From positions 38,895,656 through 38,959,655 of the forward strand of contig CM038709.1 in NCBI GenBank assembly GCA_021613375.1: DNA of 64,000 bases. Reading direction: 5' to 3'. The notes beneath the pieces are model-generated. The model had not been told where the DNA came from and made no database searches. It worked only from the letters and a program-made list of their open reading frames with translations. Position numbers and translations under genes: made by a program. Origin of the DNA: Megaleporinus macrocephalus (Eukaryota > Chordata > Actinopteri > Characiformes > Anostomidae). Positions 22,118-35,094 of the stretch are shown one piece after another (positions within the stretch are counted from its first letter, which is position 1; each line of letters begins with the position of its first letter).

Positions 22118-23203
22118 CAGAATCAGAATCAGAAATACTTTATTGATCCCAGGGGGAAATTGCAGTTTTTACAGTAGCAGAAGAAGAATATACACTCTAA
22201 TAATAATTTACAACATAAAAGAAATTTGTAGTATGTACACATATATAAGTCATATATTACAATAGAAGAATAAAATGTAAACTGACTGTGTCTATAGTAA
22301 TAAGTATAGATATACTGTATACAGCAGTAAGAGTTTAGAAGTAAGAAGTTATTGCACATTTGAGTTCTTACATACATAATTAAATTATAGTTCTACTGGT
22401 ATCACTGTACATGTGAAAGGTGTTGTACGTTAAAGGAGGAGTTATAAAGTCTGAATGACCTCCTGTGGCGTTCTGTAGTACATGTTGGCTGAAAGAGTCT
22501 TGCACTGAATGTGCTCCTGCGTCTCATCACTGTGTGATAAAGAGGGTGGGAGCCATTATCCATGATGGCCTGCAGCTTAGACAGCGTCCTGCTCTCAGAC
22601 ACTGCCGTCAGCGAGTCCAGCTCCACACCCACAACATCACTGGCTCTGCGGATCAGTTTATCAAGTCTGTTGGCGTCTGCCACCCTCAGCCTGCTGCCCC
22701 AGCATGCAACAGCATATAGGATGGCACTGGAAACTACAGACTCATAAAAGATCCTCAGCATAGTCCTGCAGATGTTGAAGGACCTCAGACGCCTCAGAAA
22801 ATAGAGACGACTTTGGCCCTTCTTGTAGAGGGCGTCAGTGTCCTTAGCCCAGTCCAGTTTATTGTCAATGTGCACGCCCAGATATTTATAGTCCTCCACA
22901 GTGTCCACACTGACCCCCCTGATGGAAACAGGGGTCACCTGTGTTTTGTCCCTCCTCAGGTCCACCACCAGCTCCTTTGTCTTTGTCACGTTGAGCTGCA
23001 GATGGTTCAGCTCACACCACGCAACAAAGTCGTTCACCGTCGCCCTGTACTCATCCTCATCACCCCTGCTGATACATCCAACTAGTGCAGAGTCATCAGA
23101 GAACTTCTGAAGGTGGCAGGTCTCTGAGCAGTAGTTGAAATCAGTGGTGTAGAGGGTGAAGAGGAAGGGAGAGAGGACAGTTCCCTGTGGTGCTCCAGTG
23201 TTA
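22118..23203 (-). mobile_element. 5'-truncated LINE with reverse transcriptase end
   Basis: On the minus strand a frame is open for about 267 codons, from 23203 down to 22402. It shows RT motifs GAPQGTVLSPFLFTLY and FSDDSALVG, then a C-terminal region with LGVHIDNKLDW and an SAILYAVACWGSRLRVAD block. The 3' end has TCCCCCTGGGATCAATAAAG followed by a short ATTCTG repeat, as in Rex1/CR1-clade LINEs of fish. The endonuclease and N-terminal parts are missing, so it is dead by truncation even though the remaining frame is intact. Confidence 0.85.
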
Positions 23204-23500
23204 AAATTGGGTGGTAATCAGATGGTAATCACACCAAATATTACAGAGGTTATGAGAAGTAGCATTTGACAGCCCCCAAATAGCAAGGAACTCCCAGAGG
23301 AAGCCTGCCAAACCCAGGATATAACGCCAGATGAAACATGGAGACAGGCCTATAAGACAGTGCAGTTGCCCAGTCTAAGTCAGACCATGTTAGACCATTC
23401 ACAGATCTTCTCAGATCACGTCTGTGCCGTGGTATCCTCAAGAATAAAGCTTGTACTCTGAACTGGTCTTCATTTTGATGGCAAGAAAAGAAGGTACAAC
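23204..23500 (+). mobile_element. LTR-like repeat copy 1
   Basis: Contains CTTGTACTCTGAACTGGTCT after an AATAAA (near 23442), resembling the R/U5 part of an LTR. A second copy at 60478-60745 aligns along its full length (CACACCAAAT..AGAGGTTA at the start, TACTCTGAACTGGTCT near the end). No internal genes were seen, so a solo LTR or fragment is likely. Confidence 0.45.
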
Positions 23501-24109
23501 AGTGGCCTAATCTTAAATAGCTCCTTACCTCTCACATTGTGCATCTATGATTTAATATAAAAAACTTTTATTTAAACCTTTACTGTGTTGTGTGTAAAAG
23601 CTGTTATCCAGTGCACACTCCATAGACAGCAGGAAGAAATTTGAGACTGAGTCTTTATTTTGCCCAGCTTTGTTCATCATACAGGCTAAGAATGTTATCA
23701 TGTTGGTATATTATTTGAACATCACTGCTGCTATTTATATCCTGTGAAAGTTTTATGATGAATGGACCAATAGAAATGCTCCAAAATCCCCTGGAATAAA
23801 TTATGGTTACATGAACTTGAGGGAAGATACTGAGGGAAGATGCTTTTGTTCTACTGTAACTGATTCTGATTCTGATTCTGATCTGAACTTATATTGAAAG
23901 TAAAGAAGGTTTTTGTCTATATATACACCTTTTTCTGCAGAGGTTAGTGCAATGACACATTAGATAGATGGATGGATGGATTAATCAACTAATTTACTGA
24001 TTGATTGATTGACTGATTGTTGCATATACAGTTGTACCTGAAAAACACTGAAATTCAGACCAGTTTTAGTATTATTCTTTATGGTATCCATAACTGATCA
24101 GCTATCAAT

Positions 24110-24795
24110 CAGGGTTATGTCTCTGCACTCTAAACTGCAGTGTCTCGACTCTCTGTCAACATGTACCACATAATATACCACATAAACCGATGTTAATTTA
24201 CGTGTACAAGCATCAAGTATATAGTCTAACTTAGCACTGTTTCACTTCACACTGACCAAAGTTTGATTATTCATCATCACATATGAGGAAAATCATTTAA
24301 CATGTTGGATTATACAGCCACTTTAAACCCATTACTAAACTATTTAACTCATATATTAACATGAATCGCTTCTTGGGCTGCTCATAGGGACTGAAAGTGT
24401 TTGTCTGTTCATTGGAACAGGTTGTACTTGTTATGAAAACACCAAACAAAAGGCACAGAAAGGCAGAACTACTTGGTTACATACTGCTAAAGTTAAAGCG
24501 ACACATCTCAGATTAAAGCGAAAGCAAGTTCCAGAATGTGACGCTGAACACACCGCTCTCAACATGGAGCTAAAACTGTAAGTATACATAATAAAATATG
24601 CAGTAGCATTAACAGAATATCAGTCCTGTTTTTTATGTAAAAGTATCTCTATTTTTGTGATTTTTAGTTTTCTATGTAATATAAATTCTACAGTTGTCCT
24701 TTATACTGGGTCAAGATTTCATGATGATTGGACCAGTAAAAAATATGCTTAAAAGCTGCTTTAAAAAATGTCTTTCCATTATTTTATATGAAGGT
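24110..24795 (+). promoter_or_regulatory. NLR promoter/first exon region, copy A
   Basis: The first exon ends ATGGAGCTAAAACT|GTAAGT (ATG at 24564, last base 24577). Upstream, 24514-24525 reads TAAAGCGAAAGC, one mismatch from the GAAANNGAAA core of an IRF/ISRE element, and TTAAAGCG occurs again 20 bases before. The same block recurs at 26575-27110. Spliced to the next exon (acceptor 27317) the ATG gives only about 13 codons, so the exon is probably 5' UTR with a short upstream frame. Confidence 0.55.
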
Positions 24796-26574
24796 TGATG
24801 GTTGTTGACCTGTCCTCGTTCTGGGGATACTTGTTTTTCTTGGGACAGGCATGTAATGATAGTGTAATGTTATTAGAGGGACAGTGAACTATACATGCTT
24901 GTTTACTCTTGAAGACATAGTTCAGGAGCAACTTGGTGTACGTCCTATGTTAGGCTGATCCACTATATTTCTCTGCAGTGCTGTGTGTATGTATAGTTGC
25001 TACACAATGCTACATCAATTTCTTTAGTCAATGAATCCTTTTTGGGGATATCCTTTACCTCAACATTTGCCACAATGTGATTTGATTTGAAACTGGGGTC
25101 AATTTGTTACCAGAGAACCAATGCTGCTGCACTATTAGAAGCTTTAAAGGCTAAGCATTATTTATGGACACCCCTGGTGATTTCACATTGTTTTAGATAT
25201 TGAAAATATATAAACATGACTTCAAATGAAATTTGCTGCTTAATTTGCTTTAAAATAGATGATTGTAATTAAATTGACGGAAAACCCTGAGTTTGCTATG
25301 GAAATTCCTGAACAGTGAACAGCATTATGACTGACTGGAACTGCGAGTGCTGCTTCTTCAGATTCCAATTATATTTCTGAATTTCAATGTAAAAGAGCCT
25401 GTTACGTAGCAAACTAGACCACCTTATCACTTAGTCCTGAGACTTTTAGTCAAACCACACACACAAAGGTAGTTGGGTGTAAACAGTATCTAGCTAAATA
25501 ACCAACATTATTCATGACAACAGCCTAGCAACCAGCTAAACTCAGATATAGAGATACAGTTATTGTAGTAAATATGATCAAAGTGGAACTCGCTCTCATA
25601 CGACTCTATAAATCTTCACAATTCAGCTATGTTAGCTTAGCATAACTTGAGTCACAGAACTAAACAACTGAAGCTAATGTTAGCTAACATCAGCTAAAGC
25701 AGGCTCAGTAACTGAGCTTACCTGGTTTACCTTCACATACACGGAGGCTCTTGAACTCCTCTCGCTGGTTTCTTACACACCCATATTGTTGAACAGCGTC
25801 AGTCTTAAGATCCATTCGTCGTGTAAGCCTACGTCCCGTAGTTGTGATAATCTCCAGGCTTGAAATGATCTACAGATGACGGAGGGAGAGGATAGTACTT
25901 TCCAATGTGCCTGTTTTCTGGATAATTGGGGTTCTTTGGGGCGTTTGTGCGTGTCACGTGGAAATAATGCACACCATAAGTGCAAAAATATTAATCGTGT
26001 CTATTTTCAAAGCACGCTGTATAACATTCAATCAGTTTCCCAGCAGAAACAATAAAGAAATGCAGTGGTTTTATATTGTCAGTCATTGAGCATTTCCATT
26101 GGTCCATTCGTCATGAAATAATGCATCCTGCTCTTCATCTCTCCAGAGGTTAATAGAGGTTAACTTCTATTAGAATTAAGGAACAAATGGATGGATTAGT
26201 GGATGCATTCACTGATAGTATGTACATTGGTACCAATTTAACTGAGACGTTTGGTCTTTATTGCATTTCTGTGGACAAGAAATCCTCAAAACATTACAAT
26301 GAATTAATAAAAAACAATCAACATCTGCTTATCAAACTTTTTACATGTTATAATAATTTTGTGCTATATGTTTGACTAATTGAAGTCAGTAGGTTAGGTT
26401 TTACAAACTCTGGTCAAGCCTCAAAACTTCCACATCAACAATAAAATTCAGTCCAGTTAAAGGATCATTACACATCCAGCATAACAGACATATAACGCTA
26501 CATGATGATGCTGTCTGGCCTGTCAATGCCCATATCGCTGCTATACCTAACTTCATGCCTAACTGAGCAGGTAA
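24796..26574 (+). other. Sequence between the two promoter copies
   Basis: No gene was recognised. A GACCAATAGAAATGCTC-type dispersed repeat piece lies near 26090-26130 (minus orientation). The rest is AT-rich. Confidence 0.4.
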
Positions 26575-27110
26575 TGATCAGGGTGAGGTCTCTGCACTCT
26601 AACCTGCAGGGTGTAGGCTCTCTGTCAAAATATACCATATAATATACCACATAAACTGATGTTAAGGTAAAAAAGTATTATAAAAAATATTATAATACTT
26701 GATACAAATAATATATTAACATGAAGCGCTTCTTGGAACAGGTAGGACCTGTTATTTAAACAAACAAAAGGCACAAAAACACAGAGCTATTTAGTTGCAT
26801 ACTTCTTAAGTTAAAACAACACATCTCACATTAAAGCGAAAGCAAGTTCCAGAATGTGATGCTGAACACACTGCTCTCGACATGGAGCTAAAATTGTAAG
26901 TATACATAATAAAATATACAGTAGCATTAACAGAATGTCAGTGCTGTTTTTTAAGTAAAAGTATCTCTATTTTTTGTGATTTTTAGTTTTCTATGTAATA
27001 TAAATTCTACAGTCCTGTATAGTGGGTCAAGATTTCATGATGATTGAACCAGCCAAAAAAAATACTCAAAAGCTGATTTAAAACATGTCTTTCTGTTGTT
27101 TTACTTGAAT
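26575..27110 (+). promoter_or_regulatory. NLR promoter/first exon region, copy B (duplicate)
   Basis: This block matches 24110-24795 over most of its length, including TAAAGCGAAAGCAAGTTCC at 26832 and ATGGAGCTAAAATT|GTAAGT (donor about 26896). The IRF-like motif and the donor are conserved while flanking bases have drifted, which fits selection on both copies or a recent duplication. It lies closer to the first coding exon at 27410. Confidence 0.55.
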
Positions 27111-28142
27111 AGTAAGGAAGGTTGTTGTCTTGTAAAGTTCTCACTTTGGAGATCCAGATGCTGTGCAGTAGAAAACCTGTAATTGCTTGCAGTGTTTGTT
27201 GTTGTGTTGGTGAGTGTTTGTGTGTGCTGCTGTATTAATATTAATCGTTCAAGTCGTATTGTGTGAGGAGAAATATGAGGTATGTTTGTGATGATTGTGA
27301 TGTTATTGTGTTTTTAGATGTTCTCCAGAGATGCTCTTTCTCTGAAAAAGAAAGTACACTGTAAAGAAAATAAAAAAGGTGTGCCCGCTGGCAGATTGTG
27401 AAGAACCAGATGAGCAAGATGAGTCACTCTGAGGAATCTGAGGAGACAAACAAGAGTTTTTCTAAAACTGAGGACCGAGAGTATGTGTAAGTAAATCTGT
27501 TTACATCTCATATTCCTCATTTTGCATGCAAAAAATATTAAAATTTAAATATTGTATATTATATTTATAAATTAATATTAAAACAAGGCAACAATTTCTA
27601 GTCAGGTTAGCCAGGTTAGCTTGCAGGTTAGATATGTTAGGGCTCTTTTATTGTTATTCCTTCATGAGAATATTTCATCAGCTCCACTTACCATATAGGT
27701 GCACTTGATAGTTCTACACTTAGAGACTGTAGTTCATCTGTTTTGTCTGTACACTTAGCCCCCTTTTACCCTGTTCTTTAATGATAAGGACCCCTAAAGG
27801 GCCACCACAGAGAAGGTACTATTTCGGGGGCGGGTAAATAATTTTCAGTACTGCAGTGACACTGACGTGGTGGTGGTTTTTAGTGTGTGTTGAGTGAATC
27901 AGGCACAGCAATGTAAATCTTTTCACATACCACTATACCATAGCATAGCTGAAAAACGGTGGAAGCGCTGCAGAGCACTGTTTGGAATGGCACCGGCAAG
28001 CAGCATACAGGGTACAACTTGTTCACTAGACAGGTAGCATAGCAGTCAGTTAGTTAACAACCAGGAGAAAGATAAAGAAAGTGAGACTGGAGATGCAAAA
28101 GAACTTGTGCCCACAGACCAAAAGGCTACATATTGCAAAGTT

Positions 28143-28506
28143 TGCTGACATGGACCACGCTCAGAAATGAGCCAAGGGGGGCGAACTCAGAAGGCTTGGA
28201 CTGGAATTATAGTTGGCTTTAATGCTTGTGCATGACCATGAACCCCCCGGTCTTTGGGATGAGAATGAAAAATGGGGAGGGGAAGGGGAGGTGGTGGGTG
28301 CAGTGTTGTTTGGTTTGTTAATCAAAGGAATGGAGTGAGAATGGGGGTACATATAGGCGGTAATCAGGGCATGGTCCAGCTCCCAAAACTAAGTTATGTG
28401 GTAACTTCACTTTGCTAGCATGGACCATGCCTGGAAATGAGCCAGGGTGGCCGAACTCAGAAGGCTTGGGCTGGAGTTCTAGGTGGCTTCGTTGCTTGTG
28501 CAGGCT
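28143..28506 (+). repeat. Direct repeat pair in NLR intron
   Basis: A block of about 90 bp (ATGGACCACGCTCAGAAATG...GGCTTTAATGCTTGTGC) at 28143-28235 recurs with changes at 28416-28506. No coding meaning was seen. A foldback arm (related to 640-965) lies just before, at 27680-27900. Confidence 0.6.
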
Positions 28507-29077
28507 GGAAAGACAACAGACTAAGATGTAGGAGCTAAGGGGCAGGCACCGAGGCTGGAAGGCTGGTTGATTCCTTATAATACCTCTGAGTAGCAGTGTG
28601 ACCTGATGGTGGGAGGATGACTGAAGGGGTGAACCATGAATGAGTGTATGGAAGAAGTTGATGGCTGCTAGGTAGATCTTGAGGGAGGATGAACATTTGG
28701 AGCAGTGAATACAGGCAAGATCGAAAAGATCCAGAAAATAGCTTCAGCGACCATAGGAAAGGGCTAATCATAAAGCCCTTACCTTAAACACACTCTTCTG
28801 TCAAGGCTTTCCTGCTGCTGTCTTTATTTGTTTTTCTGTGCTTTACTGATTGGTTTTGTTGTTCTATGTGTTCTTTCCACTGCACGCATCTTACAAGGTG
28901 GACCAGCAATACAGTCTATATTTCTATATTTTATCAGTGTGTATCAATATTAGCATCAGAATTTTTCAACAGTGTAGTCCAGTTTTATTCTGAGGTTCTT
29001 TGGTGCAACTGGAGAGATCCTCCCTAGTAACCACTGTAAAACTCATGATGTATGTACATATATTATTTTATTTAAAG

Positions 29078-32000
29078 TTCTTCAGCACCTCCAGAGAGAT
29101 GCAAATCAGTGGAATCCCTACAGAGTGATTGGCCTCAAGATGAACACCTGAATTTGAAAGTTCAAGACTCTCTCTCTCAACACAGGTAATACATTTTCAC
29201 AGTATTATGCCATACTCCACAATTTGTATCACACGGATTTAATGTGTTAAGTGATGAGAATCTTCTGAAGTTCTCCTGAGCCTACCTTTAACATGGCAGT
29301 ATGACTCATTTCTCATGCTGTGCCATCTGACTGCTTGAACCACATTCAACAGTGGTTTCAGGCCTCATCCTACAAGGACTGAGATTTCTAGAGATTCTCT
29401 GCATCATCCTAGAATATTACGGACAGTAGATGTAAAAGACATACAATGCATTAAGAAATGTTCATTTTAAACTGTTTTATGACTCTCCCACCAAGTTTAC
29501 CATTAAAAAGTGGTGAGTCATGACACATCTTGACCCATCTGAGACTTTTTTGGAGCTCCTTTTATACCCAATAATGACCCCTCACCTGTTACCAAATCAC
29601 CTGCTAATTGTGGAATGTCTCTAAACAGTAAAAGTAACAGTAACTTCATCATTCATTGTTGTATGTTGCAGAAATCAATTTGTATAAAAATGTATAAAAT
29701 ACAATGAAGTTGATTAGTCAAAAATGCTAGAAGGCACATGTTTGTACTATGTTCGGTTAAACAAAGGTTCATGAGAATTCATAAATCATAGATTATTATC
29801 TTTATTGTCCCAAACTTTCCAGAAACAGGATATTCAGACAAAGAAGAACATGTGTAGTAGAAACTGATATCTGAGATCTGCAGTTTTTTATACTGATGAA
29901 TCTAAACCTATAATTAGGATTAGCAGAAAAAGCAACCAGTTCCTAAGACTGAAATTTGGAAGTTTCATAAAAAAAATTTCTCTCCACATTTATTAAACAA
30001 ACAAAGAATATGAAGAAAACAATATACAGAAATTAAAATACATTAATTTAATGAATATTAGATTAATGAAATGACATTTAAACAACGCTTTACTATAAAC
30101 TGTTATGGAATACATAAGTCAGTTTTCATGACTCACCCTTGAAGTACTAATGATGTATGTACATATACTATTTTAAAGTCCTTCAGTGCCTCCAGAGAGA
30201 TCACAATCAGTGGAATCTCTACAGAGTGATTGGTCTCAAGAGAAACATACAAATTTTAAAGACCAACGCTCTCTCGCTCAACACAGGTAATGCATTTTCT
30301 CAGTATTACACCATGTCTGTTAGATTAGAGTTTCACACAAATATCCCTTTTCTTTATATTATTTACTGTGTTGTGTATTTAATCTGCACCAGCAAACCTT
30401 GCATTTTATATACAAAAAGTCTCACGAAAATCATTTTCTCTCCACATTTATTAAACAAAGAAAGAATATAAAGACAACAATATATAGAATACTAGGATAA
30501 AATAGTTAATAAAATTAATATGGGATTAATGATATGGTACATTCAAGATGCTTTAATATAAACTGCTTTGGGTAACAAAATCAGTTTTCAAATGTTTCAC
30601 CACAGAAGTACTCATGATGTATGTACATGTACTATTTTAAAGTCCTTTAGTGTCACCAGAAAGATGTGAGTCAGTGAAATCTCTAGACCAACGCCAGAAT
30701 TTTAAAGATCAAGACTCTCTCTCTCAACACAGGTAAAACACTTTTTACACAGTATTTGGCCATGTCTATTACATTTCATAATTATTTCCTCTTCCTCTTA
30801 TTTCCTTTTTTAAATATTGTTCACTGCCTTTTATGTTTAATCTGCACCAGCCTGAAGTCTTGATACTGAATGAAACACATAACAATATATAAACACCAGC
30901 AGTTCTGTCTTTATTGCTACAATGATTTTGTTTCAGAGATAAAATTACACTAGTACAAAAGTCTGAGACCACCTTATTTGTTTATTTTATTTTCAGACAA
31001 ACTTTAAGTACAGTTTATTATTTTTCAGAGGGATGAAACATAAAAAAGCATCTGTCAACATTTAGTTTGTCCACTCTGACTGAGAGCCTGTGCACACAGA
31101 CAAACCAGCTTGGGCGCAAAGAGCTTTTTACTTATACATTACTGAAACAAATCAGTAACATCAGTAAAATAATTTTATCTGACTTCTTTTAGCTGTATTT
31201 ACTGATTTTTAAACCGGACTCTCATATCAGCCATCAATCTTTCTGCCAGAGAGGCTCAGAAGGCAGGATCGAAGTAAAATCATTTTGATTCTGGGCATGA
31301 TTAAAGAATATATAGAATATATATAACTTATTTGAAACTTCTGGAGTCTTCGGCATAGGCCCGTCCTATATCCAGGTCCTGGAGCGTCAAGACTTGTCCT
31401 GCCGAGCAGCATTGTGTTTGTTGCACCTGTGCAAGAAGTGAATATGGTTTGTTAAGAAGAGGCCACTGTGCTCTGAGACTGAGTTAAAGGTGCATAAACT
31501 ATGCAAGAGTCCAAGCTGCCGTAATTATGCTAGTAAGTTTAAAATACTGAAAAAGCTTAGTCATTGTTTAATGTTAATGGGCATCGGTAACCATCACCAC
31601 CAGTAGTCAATAACTTTTATCCCAGTATTTAGTCAAAATTATATTCAGGACTCTCCCATTACTCAAAGCCAGAGGTCGTTCTGCTTTGGCTTGCATCTTA
31701 CTCTGGGGAGGGTCTGTATATGAACCAATGAAGAATGGCTGAGATACACCGTGTGTAATTGGCTGATCTGTTCATCTACATTTCATGTCTAAAAACTTTA
31801 AAACTATGAAACTTCTCATAATTAAAAAAGACGCGATTACAGTGTTTCATACAGCTCCTGAAGTTGCTTCAGTTATTGCCTCCATGGTCAACTGGCCAAG
31901 TCTTATGGGCCTCCTGGGCTTGGGGCAGGTTTCCTTGGGAGGTTGGGCTGTCGTAAAAACCCAGGAATTGCTGAGCCATAAACTTGCTAAGTTCCTGATA

Positions 32001-32608
32001 TCAACGTTGTGGAAAGGATTCTAGACTGATTAATCTAAATTTGCATTTTGGATTAAACAGCAAGGACAACCAACCAACTAAGACTGTGCTTTGGAGGTGT
32101 GGCCAGAGATTTATTTGAGAAACTTGAGAAAAGTTGGTCTCCTGAAAAAAATGAAAGCTTTAATAACAGTAAAGTGTGGACATACTAAATACTGAAACAT
32201 CTGATATTTAGTTTAGACTTCTATTCAATAAGTGTTTGTTTTCTTATTCTCAACTGGAAATTAAAGTTTTGCACATTACTGTACCTAAAAAGCCAAATAA
32301 TAATCATTCCAGTTATCTTGTTTTTACATAAGTTTTTACAAACCTGAATAAAGAAAAAAATCATTAAACATGCAAAAAAATATATTTTTGATGAAGACAT
32401 CTGAGCTCTCTGTACAGATATACAGAAAAAACGAACAGGGCAGTAATTATTTCTGAGTAATTTAGGTGGAATAATTCAGGCAGTATCCAGAGTTTGTGCA
32501 TAATGAAGAAATGTCTTTTAGCAACCTACAACAAAGTCTACAAAGACTTGCCATACAACCAGAGGAGAAAAATGGAAATACTGAAACAACAGAAATTGAA
32601 GACAGAGG
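29078..32608 (+). CDS. NLR N-terminal linker exons (three related repeats plus one)
   Basis: Exons 29078-29185 and 30179-30286 (108 bp each) and 30643-30732 (90 bp) encode versions of PPERxxSVESLQSDWxQ...DxxSLxQH, a short repeat known in the N-terminal part of fish NLRs. The fourth (32522-32608, 87 bp) reads NLQQSLQRLAIQPEEKNGNT and leads into FISNA. All four enter and leave in phase 2, so each can be gained, lost or skipped without shifting the frame. Flanking intron sequence is duplicated too (GTACTxATGATGTATGTACATxTACTATTTTAAAG before exons 2 and 3). Confidence 0.82.
30733..32521 (+). other. NLR intron, no exon found
   Basis: AT-rich intron. An open frame of 79 codons at 31785-32024 (MSKNFKTMKLLIIKKDAITV...) matches no family I know and has no splice or promoter support. 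Confidence 0.4.
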
Positions 32609-32694
32609 GTAAATCTAAAAACACATATTTTCTTTTATGATTAATAATGATAAAAACAATACATTTTAACTTGTTTGTCTTTCTGTTTTCATAG

Positions 32695-34440
32695 AGAAGA
32701 ACCCAGTTGTGCTGTGGAAGTTCTGGAAAAAATCAAGTCAAACCTGAAACTGAAATCTCAGCGTTGGTGTGAAGGACCAGCAAATGACTTCACCCAGACC
32801 CTTCTCAGTAAGATATTCACAGATCTCTACATCACAGAGAACGGTAGTGATGAGATCATCACTGAACATGAGTTCAGACAGATTGAGGCAAAGTCCAGGA
32901 TACCAGCAACAGATGACATGGAAATCAAATGCAACGACATATTTAAACCCTCACCTGGACAAGACACACCCATCAGAACTGTTTTGACAAAGGGAGTCGC
33001 CGGCATTGGAAAAACAGTCTCTGTCCAAAAGTTTATTCTGGATTGGACGGAAAATTAAGCCAATAGAGATGTCCACCTCATATTTCCACTTCCTTTCAGA
33101 GAGCTGAACTTGCTGAAGGATGAAAAGCTCAGCCTGATGGCTCTTCTTGATAGGTTTTTTGCAGTCACGAAAGAACTGGAAATTTCCATCAGTAGCTATA
33201 AGATTATCTTCATTTTCGATGGCTTGGATGAGTGTTGCTTTCCTCTGGATTTCCAGAACAACGTGAAACTCTCTGACGTGACAGAATCAGCCTCAGTGGA
33301 TGTGCTGCTCACTAACCTCATTATGAGTAATCTGCTGCCTTCTTCTCTCATCTGGATAACCTCCCGACCAGCCTCAGCTCATCAAATCCCATCACAGTAT
33401 ATTGACAGAGTGACAGAAGTAAGAGGGTTCAAAGAACCACAGAAGGAGGAGTACTTCAAGAAGAAGATCAGTGATCAGGAATTGGCCAGTAAAATCATAA
33501 GCCACATTAAGAAGACCAAGACTCTCCATGTCATGTGCCACATACCACTGTTCTGCTGGATATCAGCCACTGTGCTCGAGAGAACGATTCAAGAACAAGA
33601 GATTCCCAAGACTCTGACTCAGATGTACACACACTTCTTAGTCTTCCAGACCAAGCAGAAGATGAACGATGACATGCTTCTTAAACTGGGAAAACTGGCC
33701 TTTGACCAGCTGATGAAACAAAATCTGATTTTCTATGAGGAAGACCTGAGGGACAGTGGCATTGATGTCAATGAAGTCAACATGCTGTTAGAAGTGTACA
33801 CAAAGTTATTCAAGGTGGAGGATGGGCTGTGCCAGAAGAAAGTATACTACTTTGTTCATCTGAGCATTCAGGAGTATCTGGCAGCTCTGTACGTGCATTT
33901 AACCTTTGTGAAGCACAACAATAACATACTTGACCAGAGTTGCCTACCTGGACTATCAACACAGAGGGAACTCCCAATGTCAGGTTTACATAAATGTGCC
34001 ATCGACAAGGCCTTAAATGATAGGCACGGACATCTGGATCTTTTCCTCCGTTTCCTTCTGGGCCTCTCGCTCGAATCCAACCTCTTGCAAGGCATTCTAA
34101 CACAGACAGAAAGTAGCATCTACAACACTGAGGAAACAACAGCTTACATCAAGAAGCAGATCCAAGGAAATCCCCCCGTAGAGAAATCCATCAATCTGTT
34201 TCACTGCCTGACTGAACTGAATGACCATTCCCTACAGGATGAAATTCAGAATTACTTGAGTTCTGGAGAGATAAAACGAACCACGCTCTCTTCTTCACAG
34301 TGGTCCGCTGTTGTGTTTGTACTTCTGACGTCAGATCTGAAAGATTTTGATTTGAGTTCATGCACTGGAGCACACAACCGTTCAGAGGAGCAGGTTCTTC
34401 TGAAGCTCCTTCTAGTGGTTAAGGCAAGCAGAAGCGCTCA
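32695..34440 (+). CDS. FISNA-NACHT exon
   Basis: One large exon. [25 protein letters not shown], then [15 protein letters not shown] and [17 protein letters not shown]: Walker A GVAGIGKT (about residues 256-263), then WTEN and the TAA, then [20 protein letters not shown], Walker [11 protein letters not shown] and sensor-like [11 protein letters not shown]. The helical parts follow ([35 protein letters not shown]). After the stop the frame is open for 1382 bases to the donor at 34440. The stop codon differs by one base from AAA, which codes the Lys usual at this place in the family (from memory, GKAN). Confidence 0.9.
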
Positions 34441-35094
34441 GTGAGTAGACCAGATCAATATGCATTTTGAAGGAAACTGATCAGGGCTTAAAGTGTACAT
34501 CAATGAAACCAATGCAAGCTTGATTATGACACTGACAACATAAAGTCTAGTAATGAGATCCAGGACTTGTTGGAAAGGGCACGTCAGGCCCTACTAACCT
34601 ATGGAGATTTAAAATTTCTCCACTGATCTCCAGTGCTTCATAGACCAGATATCAAACAATGTTATGTGTTTTCCTGACGTCTACAATAAAATGTCATGTC
34701 TGGTTGGAGAGGGAGCGTAACACCCTTTAATCCTGTAAAGTGTAAATTTAGTCACTCTTTTTTTTCACCACGTTGCAGTGCTCTAAATTGCTCTGGTTCT
34801 CTGTTGTAGATTGAGTTGTACAATTTAAATCTTTGAATTAATCCCATAAGCATTTTAACTCAGTATTTATAGGATTGTAAGGATGTTGTGCTCCCAAAAA
34901 TAGGCACAAATTTTCCAAAAATTTATACAATTTATTGGTTATAACATTAGATATAGACATTAGATAACATATTGGATTGTTATGTATTTTTTTTAATGCT
35001 TTGCACGTCATTGCATTCTGTTTTATCGATTAACATTCTAGACAGGGTCTCTTTTTTCGAATTAGAGTTCTATATTGTGTTTTACTCCTTCCAG

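Noticed and set aside
22465..23110. Plus-strand frames of 61-90 codons
   Set aside because: Antisense shadows of the minus-strand LINE RT frame.
31785..32024. 79-codon frame in an NLR intron
   Set aside because: No recognised domain, no splice or promoter support; kept only as a note in the intron entry.
33810..34139. Minus-strand frames inside the NACHT exon
   Set aside because: Antisense shadows of the NLR exon without their own motifs.
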